NCBI GenBank assembly: GCA_002454335.1
Contig: DKIP01000054.1
Location: 8,766 to 14,090 of the forward strand
Direction of reading: 5' to 3'
DNA from: Cytophagaceae bacterium UBA6715
GTDB lineage: Bacteria > Bacteroidota > Bacteroidia > Cytophagales > Spirosomataceae
Length of the DNA: 5,325 nt
Part shown: positions 1 through 5,325 of the stretch, piece after piece
Layout of the letters: each line of letters starts with the position of its first letter
How positions within the stretch are numbered: position 1 is the stretch's first letter
Notes under the pieces: generated by a model
The model's input: only the letters and a program-made list of their open reading frames with translations
Databases searched by the model: none
What the model was told of the DNA's origin: nothing
Position numbers and translations under genes: made by a program

Positions 1-588
1 CTGAACGAAAATCTAGAATCCATTTTAGCTTTAGATATCACGGATGAGCGTAAAGCCGTTCTGCAGCCTTTGATCGAATACATCAAGTCTAAACGCGAAA
101 AGGAGCAACCGATTCTGCTGAATTTCATTTGTACACATAATTCGCGCCGTTCACAATTCGCCCAAATTTGGGCCCAAACTGCCGCAGACTATTTTCAGTT
201 GGCCGCTCAATGTTATTCCGGTGGGATAGAAGTGACAGCTTGTAATGAACGCACCGTTGCGTCCTTAGAACGCATGGGTTTCATCGTATCTAAACATGGT
301 CATTCGAATCCCATCTATTTTGTCTTGCACACAGAAGATTCTCGCCCCATCATTGCATATTCTAAATTGTATGATGATGTGATCAATCCGCATCGCATTT
401 TTGCCACCGTGATGACCTGCTCGCATGCCGACGAGAATTGCCCGTTTATCCCAGGTGCCGAAGCTCGCATTCCCGTGCGTTACGAAGATCCTAAAGCCTT
501 TGATGACACGGATATCGAGGCGCAGATGTATGATGAACGGTCCCGCCAAATAGCAAGTGAAATGTTCTATGTTTTTTCTCGTGTCTAG
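1..588 (+). CDS. arsC: ArsC-like arsenate reductase / low-molecular-weight phosphatase family protein (5' partial)
   Basis: The frame is open from base 1 with no convincing start, so the N-terminus lies before the window; a TTG at 70 is in frame, but upstream codons still read as sensible protein (ending ERKAVLQPLIEYI). 195 residues are visible. Numbering from base 1, the P-loop CX5R is CTHNSRRS (C44, R50), followed by a GGIEV segment. A CX6C pair, C140 and C147 (TCSHADENC), comes next, and D163 (YEDP) sits where the family has its Asp general acid. C44/C140/C147 match the redox triad of thioredoxin-coupled ArsC of the S. aureus pI258 type, which reduces arsenate to arsenite in the cytoplasm. 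The protein is longer than pI258 ArsC (131 residues), with an N-terminal extension and a longer stretch before the Cys pair. The triad favours arsenate reductase over plain phosphatase, but no other ars gene is visible, so substrate is inferred. The stop TAG overlaps that of the convergent gene. Confidence 0.85.
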   Translation: MNENLESILALDITDERKAVLQPLIEYIKSKREKEQPILLNFICTHNSRRSQFAQIWAQTAADYFQLAAQCYSGGIEVTACNERTVASLERMGFIVSKHGHSNPIYFVLHTEDSRPIIAYSKLYDDVINPHRIFATVMTCSHADENCPFIPGAEARIPVRYEDPKAFDDTDIEAQMYDERSRQIASEMFYVFSRV

Positions 589-1004
589 CTGGTATGGTCA
601 CGGACGACCAACCAGCGTCCGTCAATTTTCTTGAGTAATAACGTAAAATAACCTCCTACATCGCCTAGGCTGGGTCTTTTTAAATTCCAACGTCCGAGAA
701 CCCAAGCCGTTTGGCCAGCTGTTACATCTACTTCTTGGATATCGAAGGAAAGTGTTCCCATCGTTTCCCGATTCGGGTAACTTGTTTGGTAGCGTTTTAA
801 TGTTGAAGCCCAACCTTGGGTAACCCCCGATTTGCCGATAAATTTCAAATCTTCGGTTTTGGCATAATATTCCATAAATTCCTCGATCTTTCCCTCATTC
901 CAACGTTTTTCCTGTGTATGCAGGACAGAATCGATGTCGGAAACGTCTTTATTTGATTGAGCAATTATGGGAAGACTTAACAGGATAAGGGCAATCAATT
1001 TCAT
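585..1004 (-). CDS. Secreted NTF2-like (DUF4440 / YybH-family) protein
   Basis: This encodes 139 residues, the usual size for one small SnoaL/NTF2-like fold. The N-terminus (K2, hydrophobic residues 3-14, then A15-Q16) is a signal peptide with likely cleavage after A15, so the protein is periplasmic or secreted. The rest carries family hallmarks: an N-terminal helix with EKRWNEGKIEEFMEYY, a central RY..SYPNRETMGTLSF segment, GRWNLKR, GGYFTLLLKK and a C-terminal GRWLVVRDHTS. The fold is a cone-shaped pocket used by different members as enzyme or ligand binder; no catalytic residue can be assigned, so function is unknown. The start at 1004 is supported by the signal peptide; the leader is A-rich without Shine-Dalgarno. 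It diverges from the dehydrogenase gene and converges on the ArsC-like gene, overlapping it by four bases. Confidence 0.85.
   Translation of the reverse strand: MKLIALILLSLPIIAQSNKDVSDIDSVLHTQEKRWNEGKIEEFMEYYAKTEDLKFIGKSGVTQGWASTLKRYQTSYPNRETMGTLSFDIQEVDVTAGQTAWVLGRWNLKRPSLGDVGGYFTLLLKKIDGRWLVVRDHTS
588..616. terminator. Strong hairpin at the convergent gene junction (possible bidirectional 3' end)
   Basis: GCTGGT (588-593) pairs with ACCAGC (611-616), and TGGTC (595-599) pairs with GACCA (606-610). This gives 11 base pairs with one bulged A (594) and a six-base loop (600-605). It begins at the last base of the ArsC-like stop codon and lies inside the last codons of the opposite-strand gene. 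Neither strand has a T-tract directly after the stem, so it is not a canonical intrinsic terminator. It may still define or protect 3' ends of both convergent transcripts. The structure is seen; the function is inferred. Confidence 0.4.
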
Positions 1005-1135
1005 GAGTTGAATTTTTTCTTAAAGTAAGTAATTTTTTGTCGACACATGTTCGAATTTCGTATCAAATTCAATCGCATGATTTTTAATTACGGATTATTG
1101 TATCATTTTTGTAAAATAATAAATCTAAACCTATC
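1005..1135. other. AT-rich divergent intergenic region
   Basis: These 131 bases separate two divergent exported-protein genes and must carry both leaders, and probably both promoters. No perfect Bacteroidota-type promoter (TAnnTTTG near -7 with TTTG near -33) was found on either strand. The nearest plus-strand match is CATTTTTG at 1104-1111, about 24 bases before the ATG at 1136, without a good upstream box. Two overlapping imperfect dyads lie at 1040-1070. The leader before the ATG at 1136 is A/T-rich with no Shine-Dalgarno, as is usual in this phylum. Confidence 0.5.
1040..1070. promoter_or_regulatory. Two overlapping imperfect dyads, possible operator
   Basis: The first dyad is TCGA (1040-1043), one extra C, ACATGT (itself a palindrome), then TCGA (1051-1054). 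The second is GAATTT (1053-1058), a six-base spacer, then AAATTC (1065-1070). They lie midway between two divergent genes, where a shared regulator could bind. AT-rich DNA yields short dyads by chance, so this is tentative. Confidence 0.2.
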
Positions 1136-3976
1136 ATGAAGCAATTTTTACTAGCTGTTTCGCTAGCATGTACTTCGCTCGCCGCTTTCGCGCAAGCTCC
1201 CGATGAAAATCGTTTTGTCAAATCGGTCCTCGTAGATAAACTCGATGAGCCGATGGAATTTACCTTCTTGCCCGACGGGCGTATCGTCTTCGTAGAACGT
1301 AAAGGAGAAGTTAAACAATACGATCCTGCTACCGGAATCACCAAATCAATTGGTAAAATCGTAACGAATACCAAATATACCAACCGGCTAGGCCAGGTTC
1401 GCGAAGCCGAAGAAGGTGTGATGGGTGTAATCGTGGATCCCAATTTCAAAGAAAATCACTGGTTGTATATCTATTATGCTCACCCAAAGGAGGCGAAACA
1501 CGTGTTGGCTCGGATGGAATTGAAGGACGAGCAATTACTGATTGACCAACAAAAAATTATTTTAGAAGTACCTACACAACGCGAAGAATGCTGCCACACG
1601 GGTGGAGGAATGGTGTTTGATAAAGCTGGGAATTTATTCTTGACGGTAGGTAATAACACAAGTAATAGTAATTCAGATGGCTATGCGCCTATCGACGAAC
1701 GTCCGGGGCAGGCTTATTGGGATGACCAGCGTGGTGCTTCGAACACAAATGATTTACGCGGTAAAATTTTACGCATTCATCCGGAAAAGGATGGTTCTTA
1801 TACAATCCCGAAAGGAAATTTATTTGCACCAGGTACACCCAAAACACGTCCTGAAATCTATACCATGGGACACCGTAACCCTTGGAGACCAAGTTTAGAT
1901 TCGAAAACAGGCTTTTTGTATTGGGGCGAAGTTGGCCCAGATGCTTCCGTTGACTCAGAAAAAGGACCTCGGGGATATGATGAATTTAATCAAGCCAAAG
2001 GACCAGGCTATTTCGGGTGGCCTTATTTTATCGGAAACAACCAAGCCTATGCGGATGTGAATTTTGAGACATTAGCGATTGGACCGAAATTCAATCCGGC
2101 TGCTCCTATTAACGACTCACCTAATAATACCGGTTTAAGTGAATTGCCGCCGGCACAAAAAGCGATGATTTGGTATCCTTACGGTACTTCGGAGGAATTT
2201 CCTTTAGTAGGTTCTTCAGGTCGTTCAGCGACAGGAGGTCCTGTTTATCACCGCGCAGATTTTCCAAATGCTAAACGGCCGTTTCCTACTTATTACGAGG
2301 GAAAATGGTTAATCGTTGAATTTATGCGTGGCTGGATTATGGCCGTAACCATGGATGAAAATGGTAATTATAAGTCGATGGAACGCTTTATGCCAAATAC
2401 CACTTTCGGTTCTGCTATTGATATGGATTTCAGTCCAGAAGGCGATTTATATGTATTAGAGTATGGTTCTGCTTGGTTTAGAGGGAATGAAAATGCACGT
2501 TTGGTAAAGATTGAATACCAAGGGGGTAATCGTAAGCCGGAAGTAGTAGCATCTGCCTCAAGTAAAGCGGGAGCTGCTCCTTTCACCACAACCTTGACTG
2601 CCGAAGGTACGAAAGATGCGGATGGAGATAAATTAACATATACTTGGACAGTTAAAAAAGCAGGAAAGTTTGTGAAAAATCTTTCTGGAGAAAAGGCTAT
2701 GTTGAGTTTGAAAGAAGCTGGCAAATATGCGGTGAGCTTGAGGGCAAGCGATTCAAAAGGTGCTAGTAATACGGTATCTTTGGAAATCTTAGTCGGTAAC
2801 GAAGCTCCCGTGGTAGACATCGATTTCGAAGGTGCAAACAAATCTTTTTATTTCGCAGATTCAGCACCGAAATATAAGGTGAAGGTTACTGATAAGGAAG
2901 ATGGCGAGTTAGAAAAAGGTATCGCTCCAGAATCAGTTGCGGCAACTTTGGATTACATCCCATTTGGTTATGACCCAATTGAAATGTCGCAAAGTCACCG
3001 CAAGGCAGATTCAGATTTGTTTGCTTCGGCAGGTTTGCGTTTGATTAATAAAAGTGATTGTAAATCGTGTCACCAGTTGAACGTTCGTTCGGTGGGACCA
3101 AGCTACAATGAAGTGGCGGTAAAATACAAAGGTCAAAATGTTATTGACCAATTAGCTGATAAAGTTATTGCCGGTGGTATGGGTGTTTGGGGTGAGCATG
3201 CGATGTCGGCACACCCTGCGATTTCTAAAGCAGATGCGAAGCAAATGGTTTCTTACATCATGAGCCTGAGCGAGCCAAAAGCGTCGAACAAAATTGCTTT
3301 GAAAGGAGAATTAGCTTTAGTTAAGCCAGAAGGTCAAAAATCATCGAAAGGTGTATTTGTGGTTCGTGCTACGTATGTAGACAAGGGTAATAAGAAAATT
3401 GCTCCGGTACAGTCTGAGAAGTGGGTGTTCTTGCGTGCTCCTCAATTAGATGTAGAGAAAGCGGATGTAAGTAAAGGAATTATGCAATTGATTACACCGG
3501 GTCGTTCAACGAATATGGTGGGTCAAAATCCTTACCTGGGTTACAAAGCATTGGATTTGACGGGTATTTCTACGATTGACATTTCGGCATCTGCTCAGGC
3601 ACGCACGAATGCGGCTGGGGGTGTGATCGAGATTCGTTTGGATTCGCCAACGGGTCCTGTGATAGGAAAAACGAATATGATTGAGGTATCCCAAGGTGGA
3701 TTTGGTGGACCGCCAGCGGCTGCGGCTCCGGGTAAGGGGGCACCGCTAGGAACTGCCGCGGCTGCGCCAGCGGCACCTGCCACAACTCCTGCATCGGGAG
3801 CATCTGCTGCAGGGGCGCCGGCCCAACAAGCGCCACGACGTCCCGCACCATCTTCCCAGAAAGTTGCAATCCAAGCAACAGCTGGCGAGCATGATGTATA
3901 TTTTGTGGCGGTAAATCCTAAAGCCGCGGAGCAACAAATTGTTGTTCAAATCCAAGGAATTGAGATGAAAAAATAA
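1136..3976 (+). CDS. Exported multidomain dehydrogenase: GSDH/sorbosone-type propeller, PKD, Ig-like, cytochrome c, CBM6-like
   Basis: This 946-residue protein starts with a signal peptide (cleavage likely after A19, then Q20). Residues about 26-461 are a glucose/sorbosone dehydrogenase-type beta-propeller: CCHTGGGM (H154), GNLFLTVGNNT, GHRNPW (R247) and YWGEVGPDA match the active-site regions of PQQ-dependent soluble glucose dehydrogenases, where the equivalent His and Arg act on the sugar. A PKD domain (about 468-555) and a second Ig-like domain (about 557-612) follow. Residues about 625-713 are a class I cytochrome c: CKSCH (C642, C645, H646) with M690 in GEHAMSAHP as likely distal ligand. 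Residues about 718-946 are CBM6-like (DLTGISTIDIS, GGVIEIRLDSPTGPVIG, GEHDVYFVAVN), split by an Ala/Pro-rich stretch (852-908). Expected role: periplasmic or surface oxidation of a sugar with electrons passed to the tethered haem. PQQ use and substrate are unproven; no pqq genes are visible. No T9SS C-terminal domain is apparent. The ATG at 1136 fits the signal peptide. Confidence 0.9.
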   Translation: MKQFLLAVSLACTSLAAFAQAPDENRFVKSVLVDKLDEPMEFTFLPDGRIVFVERKGEVKQYDPATGITKSIGKIVTNTKYTNRLGQVREAEEGVMGVIVDPNFKENHWLYIYYAHPKEAKHVLARMELKDEQLLIDQQKIILEVPTQREECCHTGGGMVFDKAGNLFLTVGNNTSNSNSDGYAPIDERPGQAYWDDQRGASNTNDLRGKILRIHPEKDGSYTIPKGNLFAPGTPKTRPEIYTMGHRNPWRPSLDSKTGFLYWGEVGPDASVDSEKGPRGYDEFNQAKGPGYFGWPYFIGNNQAYADVNFETLAIGPKFNPAAPINDSPNNTGLSELPPAQKAMIWYPYGTSEEFPLVGSSGRSATGGPVYHRADFPNAKRPFPTYYEGKWLIVEFMRGWIMAVTMDENGNYKSMERFMPNTTFGSAIDMDFSPEGDLYVLEYGSAWFRGNENARLVKIEYQGGNRKPEVVASASSKAGAAPFTTTLTAEGTKDADGDKLTYTWTVKKAGKFVKNLSGEKAMLSLKEAGKYAVSLRASDSKGASNTVSLEILVGNEAPVVDIDFEGANKSFYFADSAPKYKVKVTDKEDGELEKGIAPESVAATLDYIPFGYDPIEMSQSHRKADSDLFASAGLRLINKSDCKSCHQLNVRSVGPSYNEVAVKYKGQNVIDQLADKVIAGGMGVWGEHAMSAHPAISKADAKQMVSYIMSLSEPKASNKIALKGELALVKPEGQKSSKGVFVVRATYVDKGNKKIAPVQSEKWVFLRAPQLDVEKADVSKGIMQLITPGRSTNMVGQNPYLGYKALDLTGISTIDISASAQARTNAAGGVIEIRLDSPTGPVIGKTNMIEVSQGGFGGPPAAAAPGKGAPLGTAAAAPAAPATTPASGASAAGAPAQQAPRRPAPSSQKVAIQATAGEHDVYFVAVNPKAAEQQIVVQIQGIEMKK
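3059..3073 (+). other. Haem c attachment motif CKSCH in the dehydrogenase
   Basis: These codons encode C642-K-S-C645-H646, the CXXCH site for covalent haem attachment. The next conserved stretch, SVGPSYNEVAVKY, and the Met in GEHAMSAHP (M690, bases 3203-3205) are typical of small class I cytochrome c domains fused to Bacteroidota dehydrogenases. Haem attachment occurs after export, consistent with the signal peptide. Confidence 0.93.
3689..3859 (+). repeat. Ala/Pro/Gly low-complexity segment inside the CBM6-like domain
   Basis: Residues 852-908 are dominated by Ala, Pro and Gly, with no predicted hydrophobic core. The DNA is clearly GC-richer than the flanking gene (runs of GCG, GCC and GCA Ala codons). 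It contains short direct repeats: CGCCAGCGGC at 3711-3720 and 3765-3774, and GCGGCTGCG at 3716-3724 and 3758-3766. These suggest growth by slippage or local duplication. It lies between the CBM6 motif DSPTGPVIGK and the final strand GEHDVYFVAVN, so it looks like an extended surface loop rather than an inter-domain linker. Confidence 0.8.
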
Positions 3977-3996
3977 GATTTAAAAAAGTAAAATAG

Positions 3997-4033
3997 GGGC
4001 TTGCTTGTCTTTACGATAAGTAAGCCCTTTTTT
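3997..4033 (+). terminator. Intrinsic terminator after the dehydrogenase gene
   Basis: GGGCTTGCTT (3997-4006) pairs with AAGTAAGCCC (4018-4027) over ten pairs, including one G-T wobble, with an 11-base loop. Six Ts (4028-4033) follow directly. It lies 20 bases after the dehydrogenase stop. The T-tract ends against the ATG of the next gene at 4034, so the hairpin also occupies that gene's ribosome-binding region and could act as an attenuator of read-through or translation. Confidence 0.8.
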
Positions 4034-5325
4034 ATGCGATATACATTAGTACTTCTTTTTGTTTCTTCGAGCCTATTCGCTCAGAAAAATATTACAGCAG
4101 CTTCCGATGCAACGGCTCCTTTGCACGCTTTGCAGCCTGATTATCCAACACATTACGGTGCGTCAAAACCCGAAGAGGTGCAGTCGGTCATCGACCGCGT
4201 TTTCAATTACCTCGATGTGGCAACTCCCAATCATTTTGTAAATAAAGCGACGGGTACTATTTGGTCACCTGGTCAGCCCTTTGAAGATCAGACGGTTTTC
4301 TCCAAAGGAGATTTTCGCCCAATTTCATACGAATGGGGCGTAACCTATTCAGGTATGTTGGAATTGAGCCGCATCACAGGTTCTGCCCAATACAAGGATT
4401 ATGTTTTTAATCGCTTGAATTTAATTGCCTCAGCGATTCCAGCAGCACAAAAAAACGATTCGAAACACGTTTTGCATGGCTTAATTCACCCACGTGCATT
4501 GGATGATATTGGAGCAATGGGTATGGCGGTTATCAAGGCGAAGAAAGCAGGCTTTCAAACCGATATGTCTTTTGTGACGAAACGCGCTTCCGATTTTATT
4601 TTAAAGGAAGAGCATCGTTTGCCGGATCGCACTTTGGTTCGAATTCGCCCTTTGCACCACACGATGTGGTTGGACGATATGTACATGGCAATTCCAGGAC
4701 TTTTGCAGTTGGGCGAATATGAAGAAGCGGTCTTTCAATTCAATGCTTACCGCAAACGTATGTTCAATCCTATTTTGAATATTTACATGCATGGCTATTT
4801 GGTGGATGCCGAAGAACATCCGGAATTTCACTGGGCGCGGGCCAACGGATGGGCCCTATTGACCACCTGCGAAATGTTGGAGTTTTTGCCAGCAAATCAT
4901 CCTGCTCGCCCAGCGATCTTAAAGCAGTTGAAACTACATCTCAAAGGATTGATGTCCTATCAAGATGGAACGGGATTTTGGCATCAATTAATTGATAAAA
5001 ACGATTCTTATTTAGAGACATCTGCTACGGCCATTTATACCTATGTGCTTGCCAAAGGTATCAACATGGGTTGGCTAGATCCGAAAATTTATGGCCCTGC
5101 TGCTTTATTAGGCTGGAATGCTGTCGCTTCCAAAGTGAATGACAAAGGGCATGTGGAAGGAACTTGTGTGGGGACGGGCCTGGCATGGGATCCGGCATTC
5201 TATTATCACCGACCGATTTCGCCCTTTGCGGCACATGGCTACGGTCCGGTATTATTGGCAGGATCGGCGATCATGGAGTTGGTGAAATCGAAGAATTATC
5301 AGATTAATGATTCGGCGGTTCATTT
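4034..5325 (+). CDS. Exported GH88/GH105-type unsaturated uronyl hydrolase (3' partial)
   Basis: The frame is open from the ATG at 4034 to the window edge (430 full codons), close to complete for this family. MRYTLVLLFVSSSLFA then Q17 is a signal peptide and fixes the start; a TTG at 4001 is in frame but lies inside the terminator stem. The (alpha/alpha)6-barrel motifs occur in family order: MWLDDMYM (D214 matches the catalytic Asp143 of B. subtilis YteR), WARANGW (267-273), YQDGTGFWHQ (309-318), YLETSATA (326-333) and GHVEGTCVGTG (372-382). Such enzymes hydrate the 4,5-double bond of the unsaturated uronic acid left at the non-reducing end by polysaccharide lyases, as in rhamnogalacturonan, pectin or ulvan breakdown. 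The motifs fit GH105 best, but GH88 is not excluded and substrate cannot be read from sequence. Export implies action in the periplasm. It follows the dehydrogenase by 57 bases, across a terminator. Confidence 0.9.
   Translation, partial: MRYTLVLLFVSSSLFAQKNITAASDATAPLHALQPDYPTHYGASKPEEVQSVIDRVFNYLDVATPNHFVNKATGTIWSPGQPFEDQTVFSKGDFRPISYEWGVTYSGMLELSRITGSAQYKDYVFNRLNLIASAIPAAQKNDSKHVLHGLIHPRALDDIGAMGMAVIKAKKAGFQTDMSFVTKRASDFILKEEHRLPDRTLVRIRPLHHTMWLDDMYMAIPGLLQLGEYEEAVFQFNAYRKRMFNPILNIYMHGYLVDAEEHPEFHWARANGWALLTTCEMLEFLPANHPARPAILKQLKLHLKGLMSYQDGTGFWHQLIDKNDSYLETSATAIYTYVLAKGINMGWLDPKIYGPAALLGWNAVASKVNDKGHVEGTCVGTGLAWDPAFYYHRPISPFAAHGYGPVLLAGSAIMELVKSKNYQINDSAVH

Noticed and set aside
70..72. 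TTG as the true start of the ArsC-like gene
   Set aside because: The frame stays open to base 1 with plausible helix-forming protein sequence before the TTG, and homologues are longer at the N-terminus.
265..549. Open frame on the minus strand within the ArsC-like gene
   Set aside because: It lies antisense to a strongly supported coding frame with conserved catalytic motifs, and its translation resembles no family.
1104..1111. Bacteroidota -7 promoter box CATTTTTG
   Set aside because: The first consensus base is wrong and no TTTG-like -33 box lies at suitable spacing, so it is not listed as a promoter.
1163..1171. Lipobox (SLAC, Cys12) making the dehydrogenase a lipoprotein
   Set aside because: The -3 residue is Ser rather than Leu-like and the hydrophobic stretch before Cys12 is short; AFA then Gln at 17-20 is a better signal peptidase I site.
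2368..2841. 157-residue open frame on the minus strand within the dehydrogenase gene
   Set aside because: It is antisense to the propeller end and PKD domain, has no recognisable motif, and is best explained by codon bias on the real strand.
3899..3915. Possible internal promoter for the uronyl hydrolase within the dehydrogenase 3' end (TATATTTTG)
   Set aside because: The spacing within the box is one base too long and the nearest TTG upstream is about 30 bases away.
3570..3955. Several minus-strand open frames over the Ala/Pro-rich segment
   Set aside because: GC-rich Ala/Pro codons lack stops in the complementary frames, so these are shadows; their translations are low-complexity.
4059..4241. 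60-residue plus-strand open frame
   Set aside because: It sits in another frame within the uronyl hydrolase gene, whose frame carries a signal peptide and family motifs.
1..5325. CRISPR array, tRNA, rRNA, insertion sequence or phage genes
   Set aside because: No regularly spaced repeats, cloverleaf sequence, transposase motif or terminal inverted repeat was found on reading both strands.

Overview
The window looks like a chromosomal stretch of a member of the Bacteroidota, possibly Cytophagales-like. Three things point there. No gene start has a Shine-Dalgarno sequence; the leaders are A/T-rich. All three exported proteins have a signal peptide whose predicted cleavage site is followed directly by Gln. 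The families present (CX6C-type ArsC, a secreted YybH/DUF4440 protein, a GSDH-PKD-cytochrome c-CBM6 dehydrogenase, a GH88/GH105 hydrolase) are a typical Bacteroidota set. The genus is inference only.

Layout. Bases 1-588 (+) hold the 3' part of a cytoplasmic ArsC-like arsenate reductase / low-molecular-weight phosphatase-fold protein; its start lies before the window. Bases 585-1004 (-) encode a small exported NTF2-like (DUF4440) protein. These two genes converge and share one CTAG that supplies both stop codons; a strong hairpin (588-616) lies across the junction. Bases 1005-1135 are an AT-rich divergent intergenic region with two overlapping imperfect dyads and no clear promoter. Bases 1136-3976 (+) encode a 946-residue exported multidomain protein: sugar/sorbosone dehydrogenase-type beta-propeller, PKD domain, second Ig-like domain, class I cytochrome c domain, then a CBM6-like domain split by an Ala/Pro/Gly-rich segment. 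A good intrinsic terminator (3997-4033) follows. Its T-tract ends directly against the ATG of the last gene (4034 to beyond 5325, +), an exported GH88/GH105-type unsaturated uronyl hydrolase cut off by the window edge.

How the genes fit together. The dehydrogenase and the hydrolase are co-directional, 57 bases apart and both exported. This fits periplasmic or surface processing of plant- or algal-type uronic-acid polysaccharides, with sugar oxidation feeding electrons to a tethered haem. No SusC/SusD pair or regulator is visible, so this cannot be called a polysaccharide utilisation locus. The ArsC-like gene appears functionally unrelated. No clearly new system is evident; the most notable points are the low-complexity insert inside the CBM6-like fold and the terminator flush with a start codon.
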